NCBI GenBank assembly: GCA_020846575.1
Contig: JADLDQ010000331.1
Coordinates: 1 to 6,512 of the forward strand
DNA: 6,512 nucleotides
Source: Burkholderiales bacterium
GTDB taxonomy: Bacteria; Pseudomonadota; Gammaproteobacteria; Burkholderiales; SG8-39
Reading direction: 5' to 3'
Position numbers and translations under genes: made by a program. The notes beneath the pieces are model-generated. The model worked only from the letters and a program-made list of their open reading frames with translations. It had not been told where the DNA came from and made no database searches. Shown here in pieces: positions 1 to 6,364 of the stretch; the stretch's first letter is position 1; each line of letters starts with the position of its first letter.

Positions 1-618
1 GCCGCGCCCCCGCACGGCTCGGCGCCGCTCGGCGGGGCGACCGCCTGCCCGCCGCCGATCCTCGGCGCCGCCCGCGCCCTGGCGGCCGGCGTGCTGTGCG
101 AGCCGGTCTCGGCGCACAAGGCCTACCACTGGGGCATGATCACCGAGATCGCGCCGGCGCTGAAGGTGGACGGTAAGTTCGTCGCCAATCCGCTGGTGGA
201 GACGCAGCGCTACGCCGACGAGTACGGGCGCATCGTGTTCGGCGACTACAAGACGGGCGAAGCCGCCCGCGAGGGCAAGGCCCTGCTCGCGCGCGGCACG
301 GTGGACCTGTCGATTCTGGACGAGCGCGTCGAGGCGCTGAGCGCGAAGCTGCTGCTCACCTTCCCCGACTGCACCACCAAGACGATCGAGGAGCTGCGCA
401 AGCCCAAGCTCGAGGCGTGGACCCGCAACAAGGAAAACCACCGCGCCTGGCTCGCGCTCAACATGATGACCGAAGCGCGCGCCGGGTTCCGCGCCTTCAA
501 CGAGGGCACCAGGGAGGACCGGGAGATCGATTTCATCGCGCTTCGCCAGGCGATCGCGAGCGGCGAGGGCTGGTCGGATGCCCTCACCGAACGGCTGCTG
601 CCCGGGAAAAAGCGGTGA
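1..618 (+). CDS. oah: 6-oxocyclohex-1-ene-1-carbonyl-CoA hydrolase (ring-opening), 3' part; 5' end outside window
   Basis: Oah is a cytoplasmic crotonase-superfamily enzyme that adds water to 6-oxocyclohex-1-ene-1-carbonyl-CoA and hydrolytically opens the ring to 3-hydroxypimelyl-CoA, the last dedicated step of the Thauera-type benzoyl-CoA pathway. The frame is open from base 1 and ends at TGA 616-618, giving 205 C-terminal residues. Full-length family members are about 375 aa, so roughly the first 170 are missing. Seen here are HGSAPLGGAT (fragment residues 5-14), LCEPVSAHKAY (32-42), the ALKVDGKFVANP stretch, and the strongly conserved C-terminal blocks EELRKPKLEAW, NKENHRAWLALNMM and GFRAFNEGT. 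The first methionine-type codon (GTG at 91) is internal; the alignment to the family continues upstream of it, so it is not the start. Residues 15-26 look unlike the usual family sequence (see findings). The stop overlaps the dch start, which supports co-translation. The assignment rests on remembered family sequence and is supported by the dch-bcr context. Confidence 0.93.
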   Translation, partial: AAPPHGSAPLGGATACPPPILGAARALAAGVLCEPVSAHKAYHWGMITEIAPALKVDGKFVANPLVETQRYADEYGRIVFGDYKTGEAAREGKALLARGTVDLSILDERVEALSAKLLLTFPDCTTKTIEELRKPKLEAWTRNKENHRAWLALNMMTEARAGFRAFNEGTREDREIDFIALRQAIASGEGWSDALTERLLPGKKR

Positions 619-1385
619 GCGGCGCGCCCCTGCGGGTGTGGCTGGAGCGCGACGGCGCGCTGCTGCGGCTGCGCCTTTCGCGTCCCAGGGCCAACCTTGT
701 CGACGCGGCGATGATCGCGGCGCTGGCCGAGGCCTTCGCCGCGCACCGCGGCCGGCCCGGGCTGCTCGGCGCGCTGCTCGACGCCGAGGGGAGCGACTTC
801 TCCTTCGGTGCGAGCGTGGAGGAGCACCTCCCCGAGGGCTGCGAGCAGATGCTCAAGTCGCTGCACGCGCTCATCCTGCAGATCGTCGAGTGGCCGGCGC
901 CGGTGCTGGTCGCGGTGCAGGGGCGCTGCCTCGGCGGCGGCCTGGAACTGGCGATGACCGGGAGCCTCATCTTCGCTGGCGAGAACGCGAAACTCGGGCA
1001 GCCCGAGATGCAGCTCGGCGTGTTCGCCCCGGCAGCCTCCTGCCTCCTGCCACCGCGCATCGGCCAGGCGGCGGCGGAGGACCTGCTTTTCTCCGGCCGT
1101 ACCCTGGAGGCCGCCGAGGCGAAGGCGCTGGGCCTCGCGCACGCCGTGGCCCCCGACCCGCAGGCCGCGGCGCTCGCCTACTTCGACGCGCACCTCGCAT
1201 CCAAGAGCGGGGCCTGCCTCGGCTTCGCCGTAGCCGCCGCGCGCGGCGGCTACGTGAAGCGCCTGCGTCGTCGCCTCGCCGAGGTCGAACGGCTGTACCT
1301 CGACGGGCTGATGAACACGCGCGACGCGAACGAAGGTCTCCAGGCATTTCTCGCCCGGCGCACCCCACGCTGGGAACACCGTTGA
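615..1385 (+). CDS. dch: Cyclohexa-1,5-diene-1-carbonyl-CoA hydratase
   Basis: Dch adds water to cyclohexa-1,5-diene-1-carbonyl-CoA, the product of benzoyl-CoA reductase, forming 6-hydroxycyclohex-1-ene-1-carbonyl-CoA in the cytoplasm. The protein is 256 aa, the usual size for this crotonase-fold family. Visible landmarks are the acyl-CoA-binding stretch with DFSFGASVEEHLP (residues 61-73), the oxyanion-hole block GRCLGGGLELAM (103-114) and GQPEMQLG (128-135). E111 and E131 are 20 residues apart, matching the two catalytic glutamates of enoyl-CoA hydratases (E144 and E164 in the rat enzyme), so both acid-base residues seem intact. The C-terminus (YLDGLMNTRDANEGLQAFLARRTPRWEH) is typical of the superfamily. 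I chose GTG at 615 because it overlaps the oah stop as GTGA, gives the family length, and begins just before the first conserved strand. The open frame extends to 417, but that upstream part lies inside oah. A weak purine-rich GGGAAAAAG sits at 604-612. The specific substrate follows from the neighbours as much as from sequence. Confidence 0.93.
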   Translation: MSGAPLRVWLERDGALLRLRLSRPRANLVDAAMIAALAEAFAAHRGRPGLLGALLDAEGSDFSFGASVEEHLPEGCEQMLKSLHALILQIVEWPAPVLVAVQGRCLGGGLELAMTGSLIFAGENAKLGQPEMQLGVFAPAASCLLPPRIGQAAAEDLLFSGRTLEAAEAKALGLAHAVAPDPQAAALAYFDAHLASKSGACLGFAVAAARGGYVKRLRRRLAEVERLYLDGLMNTRDANEGLQAFLARRTPRWEHR

Positions 1386-1396
1386 ACGGAGGGAGC

Positions 1397-2599
1397 ATGA
1401 ACGCATCGAGCATCCATCCAGCCGGACAGGGCGGCGCGCTCCAGGAAATCGTCCGGCGCTGCGAGGCGCTCTACGAAGACCTGCACTTCGAGTCGGTAAA
1501 GCGCTGGAAGGCGGCGGCCCCCGGCCGCAAGGCGATCGGCTACATGCCGGTGTACGTCCCCTGCGAGATCATCCACGCCGCCGGCATGCTGCCGGTGGGC
1601 ATCCTCGGCGGCGGCGACCAGCTGGAGGTCATCCAGGGGGACGCCTATTACCAGAGCTACATCTGCCGCATCCCGCGCTCGACCCTGGAGCTGGGGCTGA
1701 CCGGGCGTCTGGACTGCCTGGACGGGATGCTGTTTCCCTCGATCTGCGACGTGATCCGCAACCTTTCGGGCATGTGGCAGATGATGTTCAAAGACAAGTA
1801 CGTGAAGTACGTCGACGTCCCGCAGAACTACCGCGACGACGTCGGTGGGGATTTCTACATCCACGAGATGCAGGTGCTGCGCGAGGACCTGGGCGCGCTC
1901 GCCGGCAGGCCGATCACCGACGAGGCGCTGCGCGCCTCGATCGCGGTATACAACGAGAACCGCCGCGCGGTGCGCGAGCTGTACGCCTACCGGGCCGCGA
2001 AGCCCTGGCAGGCGCCGACCTCCGAGGTCTACCTGGTCCTGCGCGCCGGCATGGTGCTGCCGCCCGAGGAGCACACCGCCCTGGTGCGCGCCTACATCGC
2101 CGCCGCCGATGCGCTCGAGCGCCCGAAGCGCGACAACGCGCGCGTGGTGGTCACCGGCTCGTTCTGCGAGCAGCCGCCGCTCGGGCTCATCAAGTCGATC
2201 GAGATGGCCGGCTGCTACGTGGTGGACGACGACTACATGCTGGTGCTGCGCTGGCTGCTCGACGACGTCCCCGTGACCGGCGAGCCGCTCGCCGAGCTGT
2301 CGAAGGCCTTCCTGCACCGCTCGGCCTCGACCGCATCGAAGTACGACGACAAGCGCGAGGACAAGGGCAAGTTCCTGCTGCAACAGGTGAAGAAAAGCGG
2401 CGCCGAGGGCGTGATCTTCGCCGCAGCCTCCTTCTGCGACCCCGCGCTGCTGGAGCGGCCGATGCTGCTGGACGTGCTCTCCGCGCACAAGATCCCGCAC
2501 ACCAACTTCAAGTACGCCGAGAACACCGGCCAGATGGCGCCGATCCGCGAGCAGACGGGCACCTTCGCGGACTCCATCAAGCTCTGGAGCGCCGCCTGA
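1397..2599 (+). CDS. bcrC: Class I (ATP-dependent) benzoyl-CoA reductase, gamma subunit BcrC
   Basis: BcrC is one of two related subunits (with BcrB) of the dearomatising module of benzoyl-CoA reductase, which reduces benzoyl-CoA to cyclohexa-1,5-diene-1-carbonyl-CoA using two electrons and two ATP. It belongs to the 2-hydroxyacyl-CoA dehydratase (HgdB/FldBC) family. The protein is 400 aa. Visible are YMPVYVPCEIIHAAGMLPVG (residues 49-68), the N-terminal family signature, then GDAYYQSYICRIPRS (81-95), FPSICDVIRNLSGMW (113-127), GSFCEQPPLGLIKSIEMAGC (254-273), a D-rich VVDDDYM, and FAAASFCDPALLERP (341-355). Cysteines are at 22, 56, 90, 107, 117, 257, 273 and 347. C56, C117 and C347 lie in the positions where dehydratase subunits hold a [4Fe-4S] cluster; that is inference from family knowledge. 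The ATG at 1397 follows GGAGGGAG (1388-1395) 11 nt after the dch stop. A much longer open frame upstream (from 578) is only a shadow of dch. There is no signal peptide or membrane segment. Confidence 0.95.
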   Translation: MNASSIHPAGQGGALQEIVRRCEALYEDLHFESVKRWKAAAPGRKAIGYMPVYVPCEIIHAAGMLPVGILGGGDQLEVIQGDAYYQSYICRIPRSTLELGLTGRLDCLDGMLFPSICDVIRNLSGMWQMMFKDKYVKYVDVPQNYRDDVGGDFYIHEMQVLREDLGALAGRPITDEALRASIAVYNENRRAVRELYAYRAAKPWQAPTSEVYLVLRAGMVLPPEEHTALVRAYIAAADALERPKRDNARVVVTGSFCEQPPLGLIKSIEMAGCYVVDDDYMLVLRWLLDDVPVTGEPLAELSKAFLHRSASTASKYDDKREDKGKFLLQQVKKSGAEGVIFAAASFCDPALLERPMLLDVLSAHKIPHTNFKYAENTGQMAPIREQTGTFADSIKLWSAA

Positions 2600-2665
2600 T
2601 GCATCCGGCAACAAGGACGAAGTCCGTTCCGGCACCCTGCGCCACACGGGGCGGGATGCCCGCGC

Positions 2666-2677
2666 CGGTCATGACCG
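2666..2677. repeat. Perfect 12-nt palindrome in the bcrC-bcrB gap
   Basis: CGGTCATGACCG reads the same on both strands and sits about 82 nt before the bcrB start, inside a wider set of GC-rich inverted arms. It could be the core of an RNA hairpin or a dimeric regulator site. I recognise no known operator in it, and the match is exact only across these 12 bases (the flanks C and C do not pair). Confidence 0.55.
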
Positions 2678-2745
2678 CTCGCAGCCGGCCCCGCCGCATC
2701 GGCACTGCGTTGAAATCGCCAAGCCCGCAATCGCCCCTTCAGGTC

Positions 2746-2752
2746 ACGGAGA
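2746..2752 (+). promoter_or_regulatory. Ribosome binding site of bcrB
   Basis: ACGGAGA lies 7 nt upstream of the ATG at 2760 and decides that start. A competing in-frame ATG at 2835 also has a purine-rich GAGGA (2826-2830) before it and would remove a 25-residue Pro/Ala/Lys-rich leader, so the shorter form cannot be excluded. Confidence 0.6.
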
Positions 2753-2759
2753 CCACCCC

Positions 2760-4085
2760 ATGAGCACCCCCATCCAGATGATGCCCCCTGCGGCCCCAAA
2801 GAAACCCCCCGCGCCCGTCCAGAAAGAGGACGCGATGTGGCTGCAGAAGGAGATGATCAACCGCAACTACCACGAGCTGGGAGTCGCGCACGACCAGGGC
2901 CGCAAGATCTGCGCCACCTTCGTGCCGGGCAACCTCAACGAGCTGGTGATGTGCTTCGACATGGCGAGGAGTCTGCCGGAGACCAACGCGCTGCAGAACG
3001 GCATGCGCAAGAAATCCGGCAAGTTCATCATGGACGCCGAGCGCGATGGCCACTCCGAGGACGTGTGCACCTACGTGAAGTCCGACCTCGGGATGTTGCT
3101 CAACGGCGCCATTGGCCCAACAGGCGAGCCGCTGCCCGCGCCCGACCTGCTGCTGCTCTCCTACACCGGCTGCTTCACCTTCATGAAGTGGTTCGAGCTG
3201 GTGCGCCAGAAGTACGGCTGCGAGACCGTCATGCTGCACGTGCCCTACCAGGGCGACGGCCGGGTGTCGAAGGCCATGCGTGACTACGTGCTGAAGCAGA
3301 TCACCCGCGAGGTGATCCCGGCGCTGGAACGCGTGTCGGGCGTGAAGTTCGACATCGACCGCTTGCGGCAGTACATGCGCGAGTCGGTCAAGGCCGAGGA
3401 GGACCTGGTGCGCGTGCTCCAGTCGGCGAAGAACCGGCCGAGTCCGATCGACGGCTATTTCGGGGCTGTCTATTACATCGGCCCCATGTTCACGGCGTTC
3501 CGGGGAGCGCCCGAGGCCACGCAGTTCTATTCGGTGCTGCGCCAGGAGATCGACGAGCGGGTGCGCCAGGGCAAGGGGCCGATCACCCCCGATGGCGAAC
3601 TCACCGAGGAAAAGTACCGCCTCGTGGTCGAGGGCCCGCCCAACTGGACCAGCTTCCGCGATTTCTGGAAGATGTTCTACGACGAGGGCGCGGTGGTGGT
3701 GGCCTCGACCTACGCCAAGGTCGGCGGTGTCTACGATTTCGGGTTCCGCCACGACCCGGACCATCCGCTGGAGTCGCTCGCGGAGTACTGCCTGGGCTGC
3801 TACACCAACCTCAACTTCCCGCAGCGCGTCGACATGATCTGCCGCTACATCGAGGACTACCAGGCCGACGGCCTGCTGATCAACTCCATCAAGAGCTGCA
3901 ACAGCTTCTCGGCGGGGCAGCTTCTCATCCTGCGCGAGGTGGAGAAGCGCACCGGCAAGCCGGCCGCATTCGTCGAGTCCGACCTGGTGGACCCGCGCTA
4001 CTTCTCGGCGGCCAACATCAAGAACCGGCTGGAGTCCTACTTGCAGATGATCAAGCAAAAGCGCGCCGCGGCGGCGGTCCACTGA
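2760..4085 (+). CDS. bcrB: Class I (ATP-dependent) benzoyl-CoA reductase, beta subunit BcrB
   Basis: BcrB pairs with BcrC to form the module that binds benzoyl-CoA and receives low-potential electrons for ring reduction; it is also a member of the 2-hydroxyacyl-CoA dehydratase family. The protein is 441 aa, close to the size I recall for Thauera BcrB and Rhodopseudomonas BadE. In order it shows a Pro/Ala/Lys-rich N-terminal leader (residues 1-24), QKEMINRNYHEL (29-40), LLLSYTGCFTFMKWFEL (131-147), the GPPNW family motif (293-297), EYCLGCYTNLNFPQRVDMIC (342-361), INSIKSCNSFSAGQ (374-387) and FVESDLVDPRYFSAANIKNR (404-423), a signature near the C-terminus of this family. Cysteines are at 51, 65, 103, 138, 154, 344, 347, 361 and 380; C138 and C380 are the best cluster-ligand candidates by position, which is inference. 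It follows the unusual 160-nt gap and is followed 16 nt later by bcrA. Soluble; no membrane segment. Confidence 0.95.
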   Translation: MSTPIQMMPPAAPKKPPAPVQKEDAMWLQKEMINRNYHELGVAHDQGRKICATFVPGNLNELVMCFDMARSLPETNALQNGMRKKSGKFIMDAERDGHSEDVCTYVKSDLGMLLNGAIGPTGEPLPAPDLLLLSYTGCFTFMKWFELVRQKYGCETVMLHVPYQGDGRVSKAMRDYVLKQITREVIPALERVSGVKFDIDRLRQYMRESVKAEEDLVRVLQSAKNRPSPIDGYFGAVYYIGPMFTAFRGAPEATQFYSVLRQEIDERVRQGKGPITPDGELTEEKYRLVVEGPPNWTSFRDFWKMFYDEGAVVVASTYAKVGGVYDFGFRHDPDHPLESLAEYCLGCYTNLNFPQRVDMICRYIEDYQADGLLINSIKSCNSFSAGQLLILREVEKRTGKPAAFVESDLVDPRYFSAANIKNRLESYLQMIKQKRAAAAVH

Positions 4086-4101
4086 AGGGGCGGGAATCGA
4101 C

Positions 4102-5442
4102 ATGCGCACTTTCATCGGCATCGACCTCGGCTCCACCACCACCAAGGCGGTGGTGATCGACGAGGCGCAGCGGGTACTCGGGCGCGGCATCACCAATTCC
4201 CGCTCCAACTACGACGCGGCGGCGGCGATCGCCAAGCAGGAGGCGCTCGTGAACGCGCGCTTCCAGCTGTTTCGCGAGGCCCTGTCCGTCTCCGGGGCGC
4301 TCGCGGATCGTCTCGAGGAGTTTCTCGCGCAGCTGGAGCGCGACTTCCGCCTGGAGCAGTACCTGGAGCAGCTGGACGACCTCGAAGCCACCTGCCGCAG
4401 GAACGCGGAAGGACCGCGCTTCGGGACGGCCGTCGCCGGCGTGCTCGCCGCCCTGGAGGAGGTGTTCCGGCGCCTGCAGGACGAGGCCCCGAGCCTGTTC
4501 GTGCCCGGGGCAAACCGCAAGTCGGACTTCTTCCGCGACATCGCCGGCGCGCAGTACCTGGCGGCGGGCGAGACCGTCGCCAAGGAAGCCGGCGTGCGCT
4601 ACGACATGCTGCTCAACGTGTTCGACCGCTCGATCATCGAGGTGGAGAACCGCGTCTACGGCGAATCGATCCGCCCGCATCTCACCGCCGCCCTGGAGCG
4701 TACCTTCCGCGCAATGCCCGAGACGGCGGCGCGCGGCGATGCGGTGCGCTCGCCCATCCAGGGTATCCTCGACACCGACCTGGAGGAGACCTACGTGGTG
4801 GGCACCGGCTACGGCCGGGCGCGGCTGCCCTTTTCCAAGGAGCACATCCGCTCCGAGATCCTGTGCCACGGGCTGGGGGCGCACGTCATGTACCCGAGCA
4901 CCGCGACGGTGCTCGACATCGGCGGGCAGGACACCAAGGCGATCCAGGTGGACGCGAACGGCATCGTCGAGAGCTTCCAGATGAACGACCGCTGCGCCGC
5001 CGGCTGCGGGCGCTACCTCGGCTACATCGCCGACGAGATGAACATGGGCCTGCACGAGCTGGGTCCGCTGGCGATGAAGTCCACCAAGACGATACGCATC
5101 AACTCCACCTGCACGGTGTTCGCGGGCGCCGAGCTGCGCGACCGGCTCTCGCTCGGCGAGAAGCGCGAGGACATCATGGCGGGGCTGCACCGCGCCATCG
5201 TGCTGCGCGCGATGTCGATCCTGGCGCGCTCGGGCGGCATCAAGAACGAGTTCACCTTCACCGGCGGCGTGGCCAAGAACGAGGCCGCGGTCAAGGCGCT
5301 GCGGCAGCTTGTCACCGAGAACTACGGCGAGTTGACGCTCAACATCAACCCGGATTCGATCTACACCGGCGCGCTCGGCGGAGCGACGTTCGCCTGGCGC
5401 GCGGTGGTCGAGGAAGGCAGGCAGGCGCAGGCGCGGTCGTAG
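4102..5442 (+). CDS. bcrA: Class I (ATP-dependent) benzoyl-CoA reductase, alpha subunit BcrA (ATPase/electron activator)
   Basis: BcrA with BcrD forms the ATP-hydrolysing activator module that takes electrons from ferredoxin through a [4Fe-4S] cluster at the subunit interface and drives them into BcrB/BcrC. It belongs to the BadF/BadG/HgdC ASKHA ATPase family. The protein is 446 aa. Visible are phosphate-1 loop GIDLGSTTTKAVV (residues 6-18), the phosphate-2 type motif LDIGGQDTKA (271-280), the cluster motif NDRCAAGCGRY (295-305), INSTCTVFAGAE (333-344), adenosine-type TGGVAKN (387-393) and NPDSIYTGALGGA (416-428). C298 and C337 are the expected cluster ligands; C302 is an additional cysteine. 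Compared with BcrD, the protein carries about 166 extra residues, nearly all between residues 40 and 215, charged and probably helical. The size agrees with Thauera-type BcrA/BadF and argues against the Azoarcus BzdP/BzdQ type, whose ATPase subunits are both near 300 aa. The ATG at 4102 follows a GGGGCGGGA purine stretch, 16 nt after bcrB. Confidence 0.95.
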   Translation: MRTFIGIDLGSTTTKAVVIDEAQRVLGRGITNSRSNYDAAAAIAKQEALVNARFQLFREALSVSGALADRLEEFLAQLERDFRLEQYLEQLDDLEATCRRNAEGPRFGTAVAGVLAALEEVFRRLQDEAPSLFVPGANRKSDFFRDIAGAQYLAAGETVAKEAGVRYDMLLNVFDRSIIEVENRVYGESIRPHLTAALERTFRAMPETAARGDAVRSPIQGILDTDLEETYVVGTGYGRARLPFSKEHIRSEILCHGLGAHVMYPSTATVLDIGGQDTKAIQVDANGIVESFQMNDRCAAGCGRYLGYIADEMNMGLHELGPLAMKSTKTIRINSTCTVFAGAELRDRLSLGEKREDIMAGLHRAIVLRAMSILARSGGIKNEFTFTGGVAKNEAAVKALRQLVTENYGELTLNINPDSIYTGALGGATFAWRAVVEEGRQAQARS

Positions 5443-5494
5443 GCGCGACCGGCAGCCCCGCGAAGCGGCTCGAGCAGGCAAGGAGGCAAGGAAA
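5443..5494 (+). promoter_or_regulatory. bcrA-bcrD spacer with strong ribosome binding site
   Basis: The 52-nt spacer contains AAGGAGG at 5480-5486, a near-perfect anti-16S match 8 nt before the bcrD ATG at 5495, plus a second purine run AAGGAAA at 5488-5494. Upstream is a small hairpin, CCGC (5458-5461) and GCGG (5465-5468) with a GAA loop. This is the strongest ribosome binding site seen in the window. The hairpin is too short and lacks a T-tract, so it is not a terminator. Confidence 0.65.
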
Positions 5495-6337
5495 ATGACC
5501 ATCACGGCAGGCATCGACATCGGATCGGGTGCGGTGAAGACGGTGCTCTTCAGGATCGAGGATGCAGATACCGAGTGGATCGCCCGGCGCTGCGAGCGCA
5601 TCCGGCGCCGCGATCCGCTGCAGCTCGCCCGGGAAGGCTACGAGGAGGTGCTCGCCGAAAGCGGGCTCGCGGCGAAGGATGTCGATTACGTCGCCACCAC
5701 CGGCGAGGGCGAGAACGTGCGCTTCGCCACCGGCCACTTCTACTCGATGACCACCCACGCGCGCGGCGGCATCTTCCTGCGGCCCGACGCCCGGGCGGTA
5801 GCCGACATCGGAGCGCTGAACGGCCGCGCGATCAACATCGACGAGCGCGGCAAGGTACTCGCCTACAAGATGACCAGCCAGTGCGCCTCGGGTTCCGGGC
5901 AGTTCCTGGAGAACATCGCCCGCTACCTGGGAGTGGCGGTGGAGGAGATCGGACCGCTGTCGGAATCCGCGAAGAACCCGGAGACGGTCAGCTCCATCTG
6001 CGCGGTGCTCGCCGAGACCGACGTGATCAACATGGTGTCGCGCGGCATCGCCACCGCGGACATCCTCAAGGGCATCCACCTGTCGATGGCCTCGCGCCTG
6101 GTGAAGCTGCTCAAGGTGAGCGGCATCACCAAGGGGGTGGTGCTCCTCACCGGCGGGCTGGCGCTGGACACCGGGTTGCTCGCCGCGCTGAAGCAGGAAC
6201 TGGTGGCCGAGAAGGTCGCCAACCTCGTGGCGACCAACCACCCCGACTCGATCTACGCCGGGGCGATCGGCGCGGCGATCTGGGGCGCGTTCCGGCACGA
6301 GAAGCTCGCGCGGCTCGAGGAGCGGGCCGCGGCCTGA
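5495..6337 (+). CDS. bcrD: Class I (ATP-dependent) benzoyl-CoA reductase, delta subunit BcrD (ATPase/electron activator)
   Basis: BcrD is the second ATPase subunit of benzoyl-CoA reductase; it dimerises with BcrA, and each is thought to supply two cysteines to one bridging [4Fe-4S] cluster. The protein is 280 aa, the standard length for HgdC-type activators and for Thauera BcrD/BadG. Visible are phosphate-1 loop GIDIGSGAVKTVLF (residues 6-19), ATTGEGENVRFA (67-78), ADIGALNGRAINID (103-116) in place of the usual DIGGQD, TSQCASGSGQFLENIARYLG (127-146) with C130, SSICAVLAETDVIN (166-179) with C169, LLTGGLALDTG (217-227) and NHPDSIYAGAIGAAIWG (248-264). C130 and C169 are the cluster-ligand candidates; C33 is outside conserved motifs. 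The ADIGALN form, lacking the GGQD of BcrA, is a feature of this subunit as I recall it, and does not by itself imply a lost function. The start is fixed by the strong AAGGAGG upstream. Soluble; co-oriented with fdx 27 nt downstream. Confidence 0.95.
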   Translation: MTITAGIDIGSGAVKTVLFRIEDADTEWIARRCERIRRRDPLQLAREGYEEVLAESGLAAKDVDYVATTGEGENVRFATGHFYSMTTHARGGIFLRPDARAVADIGALNGRAINIDERGKVLAYKMTSQCASGSGQFLENIARYLGVAVEEIGPLSESAKNPETVSSICAVLAETDVINMVSRGIATADILKGIHLSMASRLVKLLKVSGITKGVVLLTGGLALDTGLLAALKQELVAEKVANLVATNHPDSIYAGAIGAAIWGAFRHEKLARLEERAAA

Positions 6338-6364
6338 AAGTAGCTAGTTGTTCTGGAGAGAACC

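Larger units (their letters stand above)
2600..2759 (+). other. bcrC-bcrB intergenic region with inverted repeats
   Basis: This 160-nt gap is the only sizeable non-coding stretch in an otherwise tightly packed operon (other gaps are 11, 16, 52 and 27 nt). It holds a perfect 12-nt palindrome CGGTCATGACCG at 2666-2677. A short hairpin can form from GCGGG (2651-2655) and CCCGC (2659-2663), and alternative longer-range arms are GGCGGG (2650-2655) with CCCGCC (2690-2695) and GCCGG (2664-2668) with CCGGC (2685-2689). No T-tract follows, so it is not a standard intrinsic terminator. TTGAAA at 2710-2715 resembles a -35 box, but no matching -10 box is visible. No convincing small gene is seen. It could be an mRNA processing or stabilising element, a regulator site, or a neutral spacer. 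Confidence 0.5.

Noticed and set aside
91..618. GTG at 91 as the start of a separate 175-aa protein
   Set aside because: Family sequence (HGSAP, GGAT) continues in frame upstream to base 1, so this codon is internal to a truncated oah.
578..1396. Upstream extension of the bcrC frame through dch, as if a fusion
   Set aside because: The translation before 1397 is Arg/Ala/Pro-rich noise in the +1 frame of dch. The BcrC ATG at 1397 has a clear GGAGGG site.
1250..2647. Long minus-strand open frame (465 codons) opposite dch and bcrC
   Set aside because: It is a shadow of high-G+C codon use: composition is Arg/Gly/His/Val/Leu-rich without family motifs, and the plus strand has a clear BcrC.
2647..2695. 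Possible intrinsic terminator in the bcrC-bcrB gap
   Set aside because: GC-rich arms exist but no T-run follows, and terminating here would separate subunits of one enzyme.
2710..2740. TTGAAA as a sigma-70 -35 box for bcrB
   Set aside because: No TATAAT-like sequence lies 16-18 nt downstream; the region stays GC-rich, so a promoter is unsupported.
2739..4208. Long minus-strand open frame (489 codons) opposite bcrB
   Set aside because: Same cause. It has no recognisable domains and spans the bcrB/bcrA junction antisense to two well-identified genes.
4051..5601. Long minus-strand open frame (516 codons) opposite bcrA and the start of bcrD
   Set aside because: Low-complexity Arg/Ala/His/Gln-rich translation antisense to BcrA; no ribosome binding site or motif supports it.
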